Position numbers and translations under genes: made by a program. From contig NC_133176.1 in the NCBI RefSeq assembly GCF_049306965.1, positions 48,032,001-48,096,000 on the forward strand: a stretch of DNA of 64,000 nt, written 5' to 3'. Source of the stretch: Danio rerio. Taxonomy: Eukaryota; Chordata; Actinopteri; Cypriniformes; Danionidae. Positions within the stretch are counted from its first letter, which is position 1. Each line of letters opens with the position of its first letter. The notes under the pieces were generated by a model, which saw only the letters and a program-made list of their open reading frames with translations, had not been told where the DNA came from and ran no database searches. Of this stretch, positions 1 through 12,366 are shown piece after piece.

Positions 1-84
1 TGATTTATAATAAACAATACAACATGATAAAGAAAAAATCCCATTAAGTAAATAGCATACTTGTCTGTATACTAGACTCTAGAC

Positions 85-276
85 CAGGGGTGGGCAAACT
101 CGGTCCTGGAGGGCCGGTGTCCTGCACAGTTTAGCTCAAACTCTAATCAAACACACCTGCTTGTAGATTTATAGTGATCTTGAAGACACTGATCAGCTTG
201 TTCAGGTGCGTTTGATTTGTGTTGGAGCTAAACTGTGCAGGACACCGGCCTTCCAGGACCGAGTTTGCCCACCCCG
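85..276. mobile_element. Foldback non-autonomous hAT element
   Basis: The two halves are near-perfect inverted copies: it begins CAGGGGTGGGCAAACTCGG and ends with the reverse complement of that sequence. The 8-bp sequence CTCTAGAC occurs directly on both sides (77-84 and 277-284), the duplication size made by hAT transposases. It has no coding capacity. Relatives lie at 17817-17997, 20200-20389 and about 29275-29433. Confidence 0.85.
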
Positions 277-2464
277 CTCTAGACTCTCCAGAAAGACGTA
301 AAACATTTTACTGGTGTGCAATAATATAGAAATTTAGATTTTTTTAAATAGCTAAATATTTCGAAAGCAGGGTAAGAAGTCATTGCTTTTATCCACTGAG
401 ATACATCAAGACTGTTTACTTGTTTTAAAAAAAGGCACAATTACATATTTATCCTCCAGCAAAAAATCTTTCATTTTAGTCACTTTAAAGTTCAGATGAC
501 AAATATGTACGCAAACTGAGATCAAGAGGAATTACTTTGCCAATGACCTGACTTCAGGATTTAAAGGTTGTGTTCTAGTTAGTTCAATGATGATTCAGTT
601 CAATATGAACAGTGTGATTCACTTTAGCTCCACCGGTTCAAACTTGTAACAGTGACTACCAAACCAAACTCCATGCCATACAGAAGTTGACCTTATCAGC
701 AGCACATTGCACATCATGACAGTTATGAAAAAATATATCAAGATAAGTTCAGGGAAGAGATACTAATCACATTATAAAAAAATATATATATATTTTTTTT
801 TTACTTTTTTTGTTTATGAGAAAGTTCTGAATGTTTCAATCACATTTGTTACATTATTCTTATTCTGAAGACATAAACATGATCTTAAAATGTTGCTTTC
901 TGTTTTAAGCTACTTCACCACACCTATTATTAAAAATGTAAGGGTTTTAAAATGAATGTAAACCAAAGAGCTGAAAAATAATTGTTGTTCATTACAGTGA
1001 GTGTTTGAACAAGAGTGTTGGATTAATGTGTGATTACTAACTGGAAACTGAAGTGCAAAAGACATGTGAGAGAAAAGAAATGTGAGAGAAAAAGGAGGGG
1101 TAGTGAAAGAGACTTGTGTACAGTGCATTCAGAAAGTATTCAAGCCCCTTTATTTCTTAAGATTAGTAATAAAGACTGTAAAAGTTTTAGACCTTATTTA
1201 ATAGAGTTTAGACCTTAACTAATAGTTTTTTTTTAAATAAACCAATTACAATGAATTTTCTTAAAAATGTCACTCTAGAGTTAGACCTACCTGTTTCTCA
1301 ACGTTTTTGAAATGTTGTTTTTCTGTTCAGAAAAAAAAGCTGTCACTATCTTTTCACAAAGATGCATGTACCCAAATTGGCAAAGTCAACTAAAGGAGGT
1401 CAAGTTTTCTCATTTATGGCTCCTAAACTTTGGAATAACCTTCCTGATAATGTCCGAGGCTCAGACACACTCTCGCAGTTCAAAAAAATAAAATAAATAA
1501 AGACCTATCTTTTTAGTAAAGCATATACACACAATGCATCACCTAACATAAGTCACAGAAGTATGTTGCATGAGTGTGCTCTACGCTGGTGAGCAGGCTT
1601 GACTAACCACCTGTAGAACACTCTCCTCCTGTCCTAATGCACCAGATATTTAGATTTTTCCATCAAAAAACAACAAGATTTAGAAAATCTGAGGCTAGTT
1701 TCTGTACTGTTCTGACACCCCTCATCAAATACACTGGCAGACAAGGCAGATTTGTAATTTCATGTATGTTGACAGAATATTAGTACTTTCAAGATGGAGG
1801 TTAATAGACATTAGGTCAAAACACAAAATTGCCCATATAAATAAATCTGTAACAAGTTAAGGATAAAGTACGCCTACATCCAAGAAGTAACACCTGACAG
1901 GCTTATCTGGAGCACTATTGAAGCAGAGCACTTTTATTTTAGACTAAAGAGCTTTATTCTGTGAAAACAACCGTCCTGAATGTTCTTTATCCCACTTATG
2001 GTTACATGTCCCAAAACAAACAAGTTAGACACAAAACATTGTTCTCAGCCTTAATAGTTTATTAACCCTTATGGACGGTTGCGCATGTTTTCATACATTT
2101 TGAGGGGGATCTTGAGTCTTAATTTGGCCACAGCTTTGTCTGTTTTAACAAATTAAAATTATTTTTTGGTGAAAAATCTTATTTTGACATACTTTAGAAA
2201 AATGCTTTAAAATTTGTCAAAAGCTCAACACACTGGCAAATTCACTACCCTTATGGTGGTGGCTTTTTCTGTCCCATTGCTGCAGTGGGTGAGAGCTTTA
2301 CACACTGCAAATTAGCAAAAAAACGTGCAATTGCAAAAAAAAAAAAAAACACCAGCGAATTAAGAAAAGATCTCCATCTGTTTGTCAGCAAACATCTTGC
2401 AAATCCTCACAACTGAAACACATTAAGAAAACACACTACAAATTCTCACAACGCAAACAAATTA

Positions 2465-2985
2465 AGAAATAATAATAATATTAATAATTTTTCTTTACAT
2501 TTATATATACCTTTCTAGACACTCAAAGCGCTTTACACATTGGAGGGGATCTCCTCATCCACCATCAGTGTGCAGCATCCACCTGAATGACACAATGGCA
2601 GCTATATTGGGCCAAACCACACACCACACACCAGCTGATTGGTGTAGAGAAGACAGAGTGATGAAGCCAATTATGATATGGGGATGGTTAGGAGGCCATG
2701 ATGGTCTTTTTTTTTTTAACTTTTTTTTTTTTTTTTTTTTTTGAGATTTTTAATGACCATAGAGAGTCGGGACCTCAGTTTAATGTCTCATCTGAAAGAC
2801 AGCACTCACTGAGCAGTATAGAGTCCCCTGCACTATACTGGGGCGTTATGACCCACACGGACAGGTTGAGTGCTCCTTGCTGGTCTCACTAGCACCACTT
2901 ACGCCAGCAACCTATCTTTCCCATGTGGTCTTCCATCCAGGCACTGACCAGGCGCAGCTCTGCTTAGCTTCAGTGGGCTGTCATG
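2465..2985. repeat. Degenerate interspersed repeat
   Basis: Non-coding sequence including the phrase CACTCAAAGCGCTTTACACA and a T-rich run at 2707-2742. I recognise it as a type widely dispersed in fish genomes but cannot assign a class from this sequence alone. Confidence 0.4.
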
Positions 2986-3794
2986 TAAGAGTTGCAGAGA
3001 GCTAGCTGCTAGCAAGCTGAAAACACGCTGCAAATTCTCACAGCACAAAACACAACAGAAATATTTCAAGGGGACCCAAAAGACACGACGGACATGGCTA
3101 TTATTATGGTTATTTAGGCTGATAATATACCAAAGACAAGGGAATTGTGTAATCAGGATGCAAAAATAAACCCAAAATTCACCTTTCAAAGATCAACTTC
3201 ACTGAGCAATAGTCACAGCACAATAAATAAATCCCAGCTGGGTGTGTCATGTTTTGGGTCCCCTTGAAACACTTCCGTGCTATTTGCATGTGTTGTGATA
3301 AATAGCAGCTTGTTTTCTTAATTTGTTTGCATTGTGAACATTTGCAATATGTTTGCTGTTTTCTTTTTTTGTAATAGCATGTGTTAAATGGTCAGTTTAA
3401 TTTTTCAATAAGTATTGAACAGCATTAAACACCCACAATGTTATGCAAATAGCTTTTATAATACTCTAAAAATGTATTCAAATGGTTTAGCTGTTGCACT
3501 TAAAAGGAATAATAGCAAACTGAAATAAAATGCTGTTCTACAATTGATGTTAGGCTTAAGGGAAATATCTTAACACTTCTACATTGTGGTTTGAAGCTAT
3601 AACAGTTAGGGCCCTATCATACACCAGGCGCAATAAGGCGCAAGGCGTGTTTGGCGCTATTTGTTGCTATTTTCAGATCAGCGCAACCCTAATTTTCACC
3701 TTTTGCCGTGCATTGTTTAAATAGCAAATCTATTTGCACAACTTTGTGGACTGATGGATGTGCCAGTCTAAAAAAAAAGGTGGTGTGTTACGGT

Positions 3795-5320
3795 CAGGGG
3801 CGGACTGGCCGTCTGGCAGACGCAGACTGGGCAGTTTCCCGCTGGGCCGACGTACTTTTTGGGCCAGGCTGCCGCTGATTATCGTCTTATGAACATAAAA
3901 GGCTTAGCAGCCTATCGTTTTTTCTGCCTTATTAATTGACGCTGCTGTGATCCGTGACTCTCTCTGAAAGTAAGATGCTTTTTTTCCCGGACAGACAGAC
4001 CGGGCCGGCCCATGTGACACTCTGCAGCCCATTGATTCTTTTCTTTATTGACATTGGGCTGGCCCAATCACAAACTCCTATTTTGGGCTCTGTTTGAGCA
4101 TGCATCGTCTGTGTGTATTTGTCAAAATATTTGAGAGTCAGAGAGAAGAAACGGAAAGGAGATGCAGAAAATCACGGAAAATACACCGGCGTTTCATTTA
4201 GCGGTTCTGAAAAGTTCTCCGTTCATTCTAGTACATGGCTAAAATGCAAATTACGTGACCACACACTCTCTGCCAAGAGCTGCAGCCAGTAGTTCAGCGG
4301 GTGAGCATAAACCCCAGGTGAGAGTATAGCGCATGTGAGACAGTTCATCTGCTGGATCTCATCTCACTATAGTTGTTAAACGTGATATGGAATTCATCTT
4401 GTTGTCTCTATCTAACAACTCTTATGTCTTTTGAATCACTTGTTCTCAGGTAACTGTTTTGGCTGAGTGCAAAGATAATATATTAATTTATGTAACACAC
4501 TGATTCTGCACATTGACTGATTGCTTACCTTTATCAAATACATTTATTGTACGTTATACTTTTATAATGGCCATTGATTATTAAAATTGATATTCTGCAA
4601 AAGAGACGGGATGAAGTTCATTCTTTTCAATTAAAATGAAAGGAGGCAGTTATATTTAAGCCCTGTTTTGGCTTGTGTGAAGATGACGCTCATGTACATA
4701 TGTAGCTACACGAGGCTGTTTGGTGTCTGTTAATCATAATATCAAAATGAAACAAATTTGACATATTATGTTTGAATTTTTTAGATAGTAAAACAGCAAG
4801 CAGGATGAGGTTATAAAGTACACTGTTCCCTTTGAAGATTTAGCCATGCATCAGCAGGCAGTTTTTGTTATGTTTATTATTGAAATATAGGCTGAGTGAA
4901 TAGTGTATTAAATAAGCTAAATTGGCTGTAGTGTATGAGTGTGTGTGAATGAGTGTGTATGGGGGATTTCCAATATTGGGTTGTGGCTAGAAAGGCATCT
5001 GCTGCATAAAACATGTTGGAATAGTTGGCAGTTCATTCCGCTGCGGCAACCCCTGGTAAATAAGGGACTAAGGCGAAGGAAAATAAATGAATGAATAGTA
5101 TATTTTTTAGAACTCAACAAATATCTTTATGGACTGTATACAGAAATTAAATTGAGATTAAAGTTTGTATTTATTTCATATATATATGGCTTTTATGTTT
5201 TATAGAATATGAGTTGATAAAAATATTGGACGTGCATAGATACATAGCATTTTGATTGAATGTAGTGGGCCGCTCTGGCCCAAAATGCCAGGGCCGATTT
5301 TTTGCCCCAGTCCAGCCCTG
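3795..5320. mobile_element. hAT-like element nested in an older transposon
   Basis: It starts CAGGGGCGGACTGGCC and ends with a related inverted sequence (GGGCCGA...CAGTCCAGCCCTG). The flanks GTTACGGT (3787-3794) and GTTATGGC (5321-5328) look like an 8-bp target duplication with two substitutions. A DANA SINE fragment lies inside (4915-5097), giving three layers. No transposase frame is visible. Confidence 0.7.
4915..5097 (+). mobile_element. DANA SINE, 3' fragment
   Basis: It matches the 3' half of the other DANA copies here (GTGTATGAGTGTGTGTGAAT, then TTCATTCCGCTG, GGGACTAAG and a tail of AATGA units). The tRNA-derived 5' part is missing. It lies inside the element at 3795-5320. Confidence 0.8.
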
Positions 5321-6743
5321 GTTATGGCGCATTGTTGACACATTGCTATTTTAAGGATCTGAAATAAACTGTGACATTGACCAACTAAAAACTAAAAACT
5401 GGTCTAAAGTCCAACAGAGAGCGCATTAGTTATGTGCCAAAACGGGTCCAAACACTTACATATTGCTTAATACACACAGGACGTACAGCAATATACAAAT
5501 ATCTTTACATATAAAAATTACAGGAATTAAAGAATTAAAATGTTGTTATTTTTATATTATTTTCTACATAAAAACCACTGCCACAATTTTGGAATTTGTA
5601 ACGGACATGCTCTTAATGTTTTTGCGCCCTGCGCTTTAGACTTTGCGCCTAGATCTTTAAAATAGATCCCATTGTGTCTTATTACATTTCACTATTTAGG
5701 TTGCATTTACTTATTTTTTGTGATATAATAAATTATAGCTTTAATTCATTAGTGTGAAGTTCATTAGTTTAAGCGCAATAAATAGTGTTGGACTTTCTAC
5801 TGTTATTACTGACTTTATAGTGATGAACAATTCCCAAAAAGTTTTACTGCGTACTGTTTACTGCCTGTCAATTTACTTTTAGTTAATACGACAGTTAAAT
5901 ACTGTAAGCAGTGCAGTTATTTAGTATGCATGTCAAAAATATGCATGTCTGTCAAAAATAATTTATGATTAAGAATTAATTGTACATTAAATTAGGTTTA
6001 ATTAAAAGTGTCGAATTAACACCAAATAATTTTGAACTTATTATGTTAACTACAATCTATAAATGCACCAAGTTCAATAAACTTAATCTTATACATTTTA
6101 GGAGACCTCAAAAGTGAATGTACTTACCACAAATTCACCAAGTTCAATAAAATTCAATATGTGCGTTTTGGGAAACCCCGCTACTCAAATAAACTGAGGG
6201 ATTGAGTTTACTCAATCAGACAAATTCAGTCAACTTATCAGGGTGTTTAGTGTGAGGTTGCAGTTTTTTCAAGAGGTATTCATGTGCAAAAAAACGAGAA
6301 AGAGATGTGAGAGAAATAGGAGGGGTTGTGAAATTGAATGCGATACAAAGTGACTGGCATTTAAAATGCTAAAGGTGAATTCAAGACAAAAAAACAATCA
6401 TCTGAGCCTTTCACACATCTGCAGGCATCAGACTGCAAATGCATAAAGCTGGGACTTACAAAATAAAAGCTTTGCCTGGCAGCTTGTCTGTAATCACAAG
6501 AACTGGTGGTTTTACCATCCAGTGTGGTAAAGCTGTGAGACAATTTGGTTGCTTGTTATTAACCCGATGCCTTTTTTGTGTTCAATGTACTGTCGACAAC
6601 ACTTATTTTAGCTCAATTGCCAAACACTACCCTGATATATCTCAGAAAAAAACATCCTTAAAGAAATATGTTGCAATTCTTTCTTTCTGTGTTTAGTTTG
6701 AATCAATAGTTAGTTAAAAGAGCTCTGAATGAATGAGGTTGTA

Positions 6744-6917
6744 CACTGTAAAAGGCAATTACATTACATTACTTAGAAAAGTGACTAAACCCATTGTAAC
6801 TGTTAAGTTGACTGAGTTCATTTACCTACATTTAAAGCAACTAATCACTTTAAAAAAAACAGGTTTACTCATGTTTTAAAGTAAAGTTAACTAGAGGATT
6901 TGCTTTTTACGGTGTAA
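6744..6917. repeat. Short inverted-repeat element (MITE-like)
   Basis: It begins TACACTGTAAAAGGCAA and ends TTTTTACGGTGTA, which are inverted relatives, with AT-rich non-coding sequence between. A short non-autonomous DNA element is the simplest reading. Confidence 0.5.
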
Positions 6918-7107
6918 TGAGAAGAGTAGCAAGAGAATTAGTAAAACTTGATCATGTCTGAAGAAAAATCAATCTTCTCAATCATTGCATCATTTGTTCA
7001 TTATATGAAAAAGATGCTCATTTTCTATCAGGACATCATCTGTTGCATTTACACATTTAATTATCCCTGAAAAAAACACAATGTGTAACTTGTGGAAAGT
7101 TGATGTG

Positions 7108-7737
7108 CACTACCTGACAAAAGCCTTGGAAAACCACATCTATACATCTCTGCAATGACTCAATTGACTTATTAATAAAGTAATCTGGAATGGCAAAGAA
7201 AGCGTTCTTGCAGGACTCCCAGAGTTTATCAAGATTCTTTGGATTCATCTTTAATGCCTCCTCCTTCATCTTACCCCAGACATCCTAAATAATGTTAATA
7301 ATGTCTGGTGACTGGGCTGGCCAATCCTGGAGCATCTTGACCTTCTTTGTTTTCAGGAACTTTGATGTTGGAGGCTGAAGTATGAGAAGGAGCGCTATCC
7401 TGCTGAAGAATTTGCCCTCTCCTGTGGTTTGTAATGTAATGGGCAGCCAGTCTTAACACCTCAGAAAGTTGATGTTGCCATCCACTCTGCAAATCTCTCA
7501 GCCCCCCCACCCCCATGCTGAATGTAACCTTAAACCATGATTTGTCTGTTTTCTGTTAGAATCCTGGCTTCATGTGGGTTCCAGTTGCAGTATTTGTGAT
7601 GATTAGGATGCAGTTCAACAGATGATTCATCAGAAAAATCTTCCTTCTGGCACTTTTCCAAATCATCCACTAGAAGTCCAATTAGTATTTGTTGCTCTTA
7701 AAACTGGGATTAATGACTAGACTTTTGTCAGTTAGCA
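7108..7737 (-). mobile_element. Tc1/mariner-like remnant
   Basis: The ends CACTACCTGACAAAAG and ACTTTTGTCAGTTAG are inverted repeats shared with the copies at 55286-56162 and 62163-62950. The minus strand encodes a fragment containing [16 protein letters not shown], matching the transposase remnant of the 62-kb copy. Much of the transposase is absent and the element cannot be autonomous. Confidence 0.75.
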
Positions 7738-8103
7738 TACATTACCATGGTATGTTTTGGCATGTTTTTAACAAAAATATATTTTTGACCACAGAACCAG
7801 TCATAAGTGTCAATTGTTTTAACATTGAGATACATTGATTATTTACATACAAATGAAGGCTGAATAAATAAGCATTATGTATGGTTTGTTAGGATAGGAC
7901 TTTATAACTTCTAATATTACTATTTCAATCTGAGGGTTCAAACATATCAAAATATTGAGAAAATCACATTTCAAGTTCTCCATATCAAGTTCGTATCTAT
8001 GTATAGACTATTACTCATCAAAAAATTAGGTAGGACATTTCCAAAACATTCTCATGAAACATGATATTTACTTAATATTATATATTTTTTAATAATTATT
8101 TTT

Positions 8104-8278
8104 TAGAGGGTTTTACCTTTATTGGGATAGGACAGTGGAGATTTTACAGACAGAAAAGTGTGGGGAGCAGGGATAGGGGAATGATCGGCAAAAGACCTCG
8201 AGCCAGGAATCAAATTCAGGTCACCGTGAGCACCTTGGTGCTGTGTCGACGCACTAACCACTAGGCTATTGGTGCCGA
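8104..8278 (-). mobile_element. tRNA-derived SINE
   Basis: Read on the minus strand, the start contains TAGCCTAGTGG, a full match to the pol III A-box consensus TRGCNNAGYGG. About 30 bases on, GACCTGAATTTGATTCC resembles the B box (GGTTCGANTCC). The tail ends in the AATAAAGGTAAAA region. It is a different family from DANA. Confidence 0.7.
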
Positions 8279-8673
8279 CTGATCTTCACTTAATATTCTA
8301 ATGAATTCTCGCAAAAATAGAAAAATAATTTTGACCCATATAATGTATTTTTGTCTATTGCCCAAAAATACCTGTGCAAGATTTAAAAATGACATTTGCT
8401 GTTTGTTCAAACCACTTATTTGGGAAGACAATTTAATTATTTTATGCTCAATTCACATAAATTTGTAATAAGCTAACTTAATTCAACACAAATCAATTGT
8501 GTGAAAGGCATCAGTTTTGACAGTGAACATAAGCTTGGTTTTTTGGCTCAGGGTCACTATTTGCAGTAATACCCTGTACATCTGTACAGTACAGAAACTA
8601 GATGTGTGAAGGTTTCCTGTTTGATAAAGAGTGAATGAGACCAGAGGAGGAGGTGTGAAAATGAATGTTTTGG

Positions 8674-8680
8674 TATAAAA
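8674..8680 (+). promoter_or_regulatory. TATA box of the lectin gene
   Basis: TATAAAA lies about 68 bp before the ATG at 8742, which leaves room for a short 5' UTR starting around 8705. This position suits a strongly expressed, TATA-driven secreted-protein gene. Confidence 0.6.
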
Positions 8681-8741
8681 TAAGGACATATAGATCTGAT
8701 AGTTTTTGTGAGCACAGAAGGAAGACTAAAGATCAAGAAAG

Positions 8742-11215
8742 ATGGTGAGTGAACATCCTTTTTATACCCAGTTTTAATACTGCAACATTTTTGAGCTCTT
8801 GAAGACAACAACTATAATAATAATAAGCATGTTAACACGGTTTAATATTATGTGTGTGTTTTTCTCCAGTGGAAAGCAGGATCTATTGGCGTTCTGCTGG
8901 TTCTTCTTTTTGGAAGTGGCAACTTCTTTAAAATGGAGAGAGGTAACGTTTCATTGATAATCCATTACATTTATGACGAAATTTGAAAATGATGAAAAAT
9001 TTGCAACAGATTTACTAAATTAAAGCATAGATGAGATTGGAAGTTATGCTGTTGAAAGTTAATATTCAATAAATTCAGCTATAGAAATTTTATTACTTTG
9101 TTTTGTTTGTTTGTTTTTGGTGAAAGAGGTAAATCTGCCCCTAAATCCTAAAATCGGAATTGATAAAAATGAAAACTTTTTTTTCCAACTTTTTCATAAA
9201 TAATTGGGACAATAAACAAAGAGTTGAAATACACTGTAAAAAATGCTGGGTTCCACACAATCAATTTTTGTTGCGACAACATAAAAGAATTAAGTTACTT
9301 TTCTTTCTTTCTTTCTTTTTTTTTTTTTTTTACAAATTCAAGCAGATTGAGCACAAAACAATGAAACTGTCCCCCAAAAACTCAAGAATTGTGATGTTTT
9401 TAAATAAGTAATTTGAACATACAGCAAATATCATTTTTGAAAGGATAAGTCTGTCCTGTTTGAAACAAATAAACAAACAAACAAACAAACTAAAAGGGGC
9501 GTCTAGTCACTCTGAAACATTACAGTTCAAGACAAAATTATTAGCCTTATTTATATATTACAATCAGTTTTATTATTGATTTTATTATTAGCCATTTTTA
9601 ACTCTTATGAATTTTCCATTCTTTTTAAAAAGTTTTTCACACTATTTCCTATAAAAATTCTGGATTCCACATAATCCATTTATGTTATCCCAACAACATG
9701 TGACATAAATGAATTGAACATGAAACAACTAAGTTGTCCCAAAAAAAAATCTCAGGAAATGTGTTGTTTCATTGCATTTTAAAGAAGTAAACAAGCAGCT
9801 AAATAATTTTTTAAGAATATTATGTTTTTCTTCTGGAGAAATACTTATTTTAATGTAGCTGGAAAAGGCATTCATAACTATTTTTTTGCTTCTTGTTTGG
9901 CTGCCGAACAAACCACTATACTCCATTGACTTGACTAATTAACTTGCGTAGTTAACCTGATTAACCGAGTTAAGCCTTAACATTGCACTTCTTGCAAAAT
10001 AACTTGCAAAATATTATGTAGTGCACTGTTAAAAATACAGGGCTTCACACTGTTCCTTCATGTTGCCCCAACACAAATTGAAGAAGTTAACTTAATTGTT
10101 TACAAATTTGAGTGGGTTGAACATAAAACAATTAAGTTGTCCCAAAAACCCCTTGATTCAGCTCATTATAAATAAGTAGTTTAAACAAGCAGCTCAAGTA
10201 ATTTTTGAGTGTGTCATCCTGGCAAGGACAAAAGGAATTTTCATTCAACAGCATTTGGGAAATATTTAATACACGAAAAAGCAAATATTCATAGCAAAAA
10301 TCAACCCAGATATCATAGAATCTAAAAAGTTCAAAGTGTAAGTCATGGTTTTTATCTGTCTTTAGGTTTTCATGCTGGAGGTGTGAATGCCACAGAGTGG
10401 TGCTCAATGCCGAAAGCATGTGATGTGCCTGGATTCTCTGATTGGTTCAGAGTGGGTCAACGCTGTGTCAAATACTTCTTCAGTCGCCTAAACTTCACTC
10501 TAGCCGAGGTATACGCTGTATAGTAGCACTACACTCTCTTATTAGTCTCCAGATTATTAATAAAAGGAATCAAAGTATTCTGTAGTCATTAACTGTTCTT
10601 CCTGCTTTACTTCCAGTTCAAGTGTAGGAGCAAAGCCCCTGGTGCACATCTGGTGTCTGTGCATAATTCACAGGATAACAATTACTTGCTCTGCATTGTG
10701 AAAAAATTTAACCCAAAAAGCCTACGCATCTGGCTCGGGGCCTATGAGTTTTTTAAGGTATACAAGGAGACAGAAGTGTAAATAAAAAGTGTAAATAGCA
10801 TGTTCTTCATCTTACTTACTACACACATTTTCTGTTTGTCTTCTCTCAGTCTGGTGAGTTTTTCTGGCTCGATGGATCCTTCTGGAATTTTAATCGGTGG
10901 GTTCCTGGCGAGCCCAATCATATGTACACTAGCAACGAGGAATGCTTGGAGATGAACTGGAAAGGTGAGGATGATGGGGGGGAAACAAAATCTTGCATGC
11001 TATTGGATTATTATATTTTCAATATTGTATACATGTTTAGCTAAAGGTTTCATTAGTGAGGCAGTGAGAATGGAGCTAAAGCACAATTCAGAAGGTAAAA
11101 ACATTTTACTGTCCTTTCAGAAGCTGGAAAGTGGAATGACGACAAATGCAATGTCAGAAAAAGCTTCATCTGTGCCTTCAAGCGTAAGGAGTTCATGGAA
11201 ATACGCTCTGTGTGA
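8742..11215 (+). CDS. Secreted C-type lectin (ladderlectin-like), six exons
   Basis: Coding exons are 8742-8744, 8870-8942, 10366-10508, 10617-10757, 10850-10964 and 11121-11215. All have GT/AG borders in phase and give 189 aa. Exon 1 codes only the start Met. A hydrophobic leader (residues 3-18) predicts secretion. The C-type lectin fold follows: Cys38/44, Cys59, Cys76, the IWLGA core (111-115), EPN (141-143), Cys152, WND (163-165), Cys168 and Cys176. EPN plus WND is the calcium-site pattern usually linked to mannose-type sugars. Possible N-glycosylation sites are Asn33 and Asn68. Size, exon plan and cysteine layout fit fish lactose-binding/ladderlectin and type II antifreeze-related lectins, thought to act in innate defence. 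Intron 2 holds three copies of one short repeat. A transposon starts about 14 bp after the stop. The orthologue name is not settled. Confidence 0.88.
9222..10220. repeat. Three copies of one short repeat in lectin intron 2
   Basis: Copies at about 9222-9420, 9650-9790 and 10022-10220 share the order CAC(A/T)NAATC, GTTG(C)CCCAACA, GAACATAAAACAA and AAGTTGTCCC. DNA between 9520 and 10012 also resembles the left and right ends of the AATTATTAGCC element seen at about 57440-57985, so the intron is a mosaic of old insertions. Confidence 0.6.
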
Positions 11216-11228
11216 TCTGCGCTTTTAT

Positions 11229-11755
11229 CAGATCAGGCTCATTCTAAAAAACGTACCCCAAAATACATTTCTGGAGAGCCCCAAATACGTCCCAGGAGCT
11301 AAGTTTTTTTGCAGTTTTTGTTTTCGCAAATCAACCAGAGTCTGCTGTGTATGCATTTTCAGATCTCAAATATGTCTTGCGAGTGCCATTCGCTAAACCC
11401 TTCCCTAAACCCAACCAATAGTGTTTTCAAAAGCAAAGATTTTTTGGCTTCTGATTTTCACTTACCTACTTTCTGGAATCCTCAAACCCTGTCATCGTGG
11501 TCAAGTCCTCTCTGCATCTCAAGTCCACTGATGTACATGGCGAACTAACTGGACAAACTGGTAACGGCGGGAAAGCCGTCCATACGGAGGTAAGCAGTCA
11601 GCTGGTTAGCACGAAAAGGAACAGCATCCTGCCACCTCATAGCGTTTGTTTTAAAAACAACATGCAGCCATACGTACAACTGGACACATAATTTGTGATC
11701 TCCGGACATGTATATAGGGCTACGTTTTCTGAATGAGCCTATGTTGGCTTTTATC
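11229..11755. mobile_element. Inverted-repeat DNA element abutting the lectin stop codon
   Basis: The left end (AGGCTCATTCTAAAAAACGT) and the reverse complement of the right end (AGGCTCATTCAGAAAACGTA) form terminal inverted repeats. Related sequence recurs at about 13640-13905 and, inverted, at 16580-16896. No transposase is visible. It begins about 14 bp after the lectin stop codon. Confidence 0.65.
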
Positions 11756-11773
11756 ATCACATGTATCTTTCTG

Positions 11774-11822
11774 AATAAATCTGTTTTTTGCATCAACAAA
11801 AAGTAAAAAAAAAGTTAATAAA
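11774..11822 (+). terminator. Candidate polyadenylation signals of the lectin gene
   Basis: AATAAA occurs at 11774-11779 and 11817-11822, just past the transposon that follows the lectin stop codon. They are the first perfect hexamers downstream of the stop that I noticed. Use by the lectin transcript is an inference. Confidence 0.4.
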
Positions 11823-12366
11823 GAGATTTTTTGCAATCAAAATGATATGATTTTATTTATTGCCTGTCTGATGATTGAATGTTCATATTATTCTTTTTGT
11901 TAAAAGTGCTTCAAATATACTTATGTACAATCTTTGACATGAATTATGAAATTAAACATGTTTATGCTACATAAAGATCTATAAATAAACAGATCATTTA
12001 AGAGATATTTGTCAAGAAATATTTGAACATTTGAAAGATATATAAACTTTAGCCGTCACATTTTGAATACTCTAGAGTTTCATTCTCAGAAGGAAGAACA
12101 CAATAACGCGGCTTTATAATCAAAGACACAGAAAAAACACACAATATAACATTGTCTGATAATAAATGTGATTGTACTGTGGAAAAAGACAATGCTCTGC
12201 ATAATCTGCAGTTATAAATGAACAGGAGTACTAATAATGTCAATAATATAAAAGTTACATTTTATCTTTAAATGTACATTAACATGATGAATCTTATTTA
12301 TAACTTCTGTTCTAAAAAATAAAAGAATAGTTAGTGTAAAAATTGAAGAATTATCCATCGTCTTAA

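Larger units (their letters stand above)
3609..5670. mobile_element. Outer DNA transposon, split by a younger insertion
   Basis: The left end (GGGCCCTATCATACACCAGG) and the reverse complement of the right end (GGGATCTATTTTAAAGATCT) are imperfect inverted repeats, both followed by GGCGCAA-rich sequence. A 1.5-kb element (3795-5320) interrupts it. No transposase frame remains and I see no clear target duplication, so the class is uncertain. Confidence 0.6.
1..8640. other. Intergenic, repeat-filled, no gene seen
   Basis: No reading frame here has splice signals or family resemblance that would support a gene; short frames fall in low-complexity DNA or transposon remnants. The supportable content is listed separately: a foldback hAT element (85-276), a degenerate interspersed repeat (about 2465-2985), a nested transposon (3609-5670), a short inverted-repeat element (about 6744-6917), a Tc1-like remnant (7108-7737) and a tRNA-derived SINE (8104-8278). 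Confidence 0.7.

Noticed and set aside
910-1218. Short frames on both strands
   Set aside because: No supporting splice sites, composition or family signal.
4917-5120. Small minus-strand frame at 4.9-5.1 kb, and similar ones at 13.2, 24.1, 27.1, 31.8 and 59.7 kb
   Set aside because: All are readings of DANA SINE copies, not genes.
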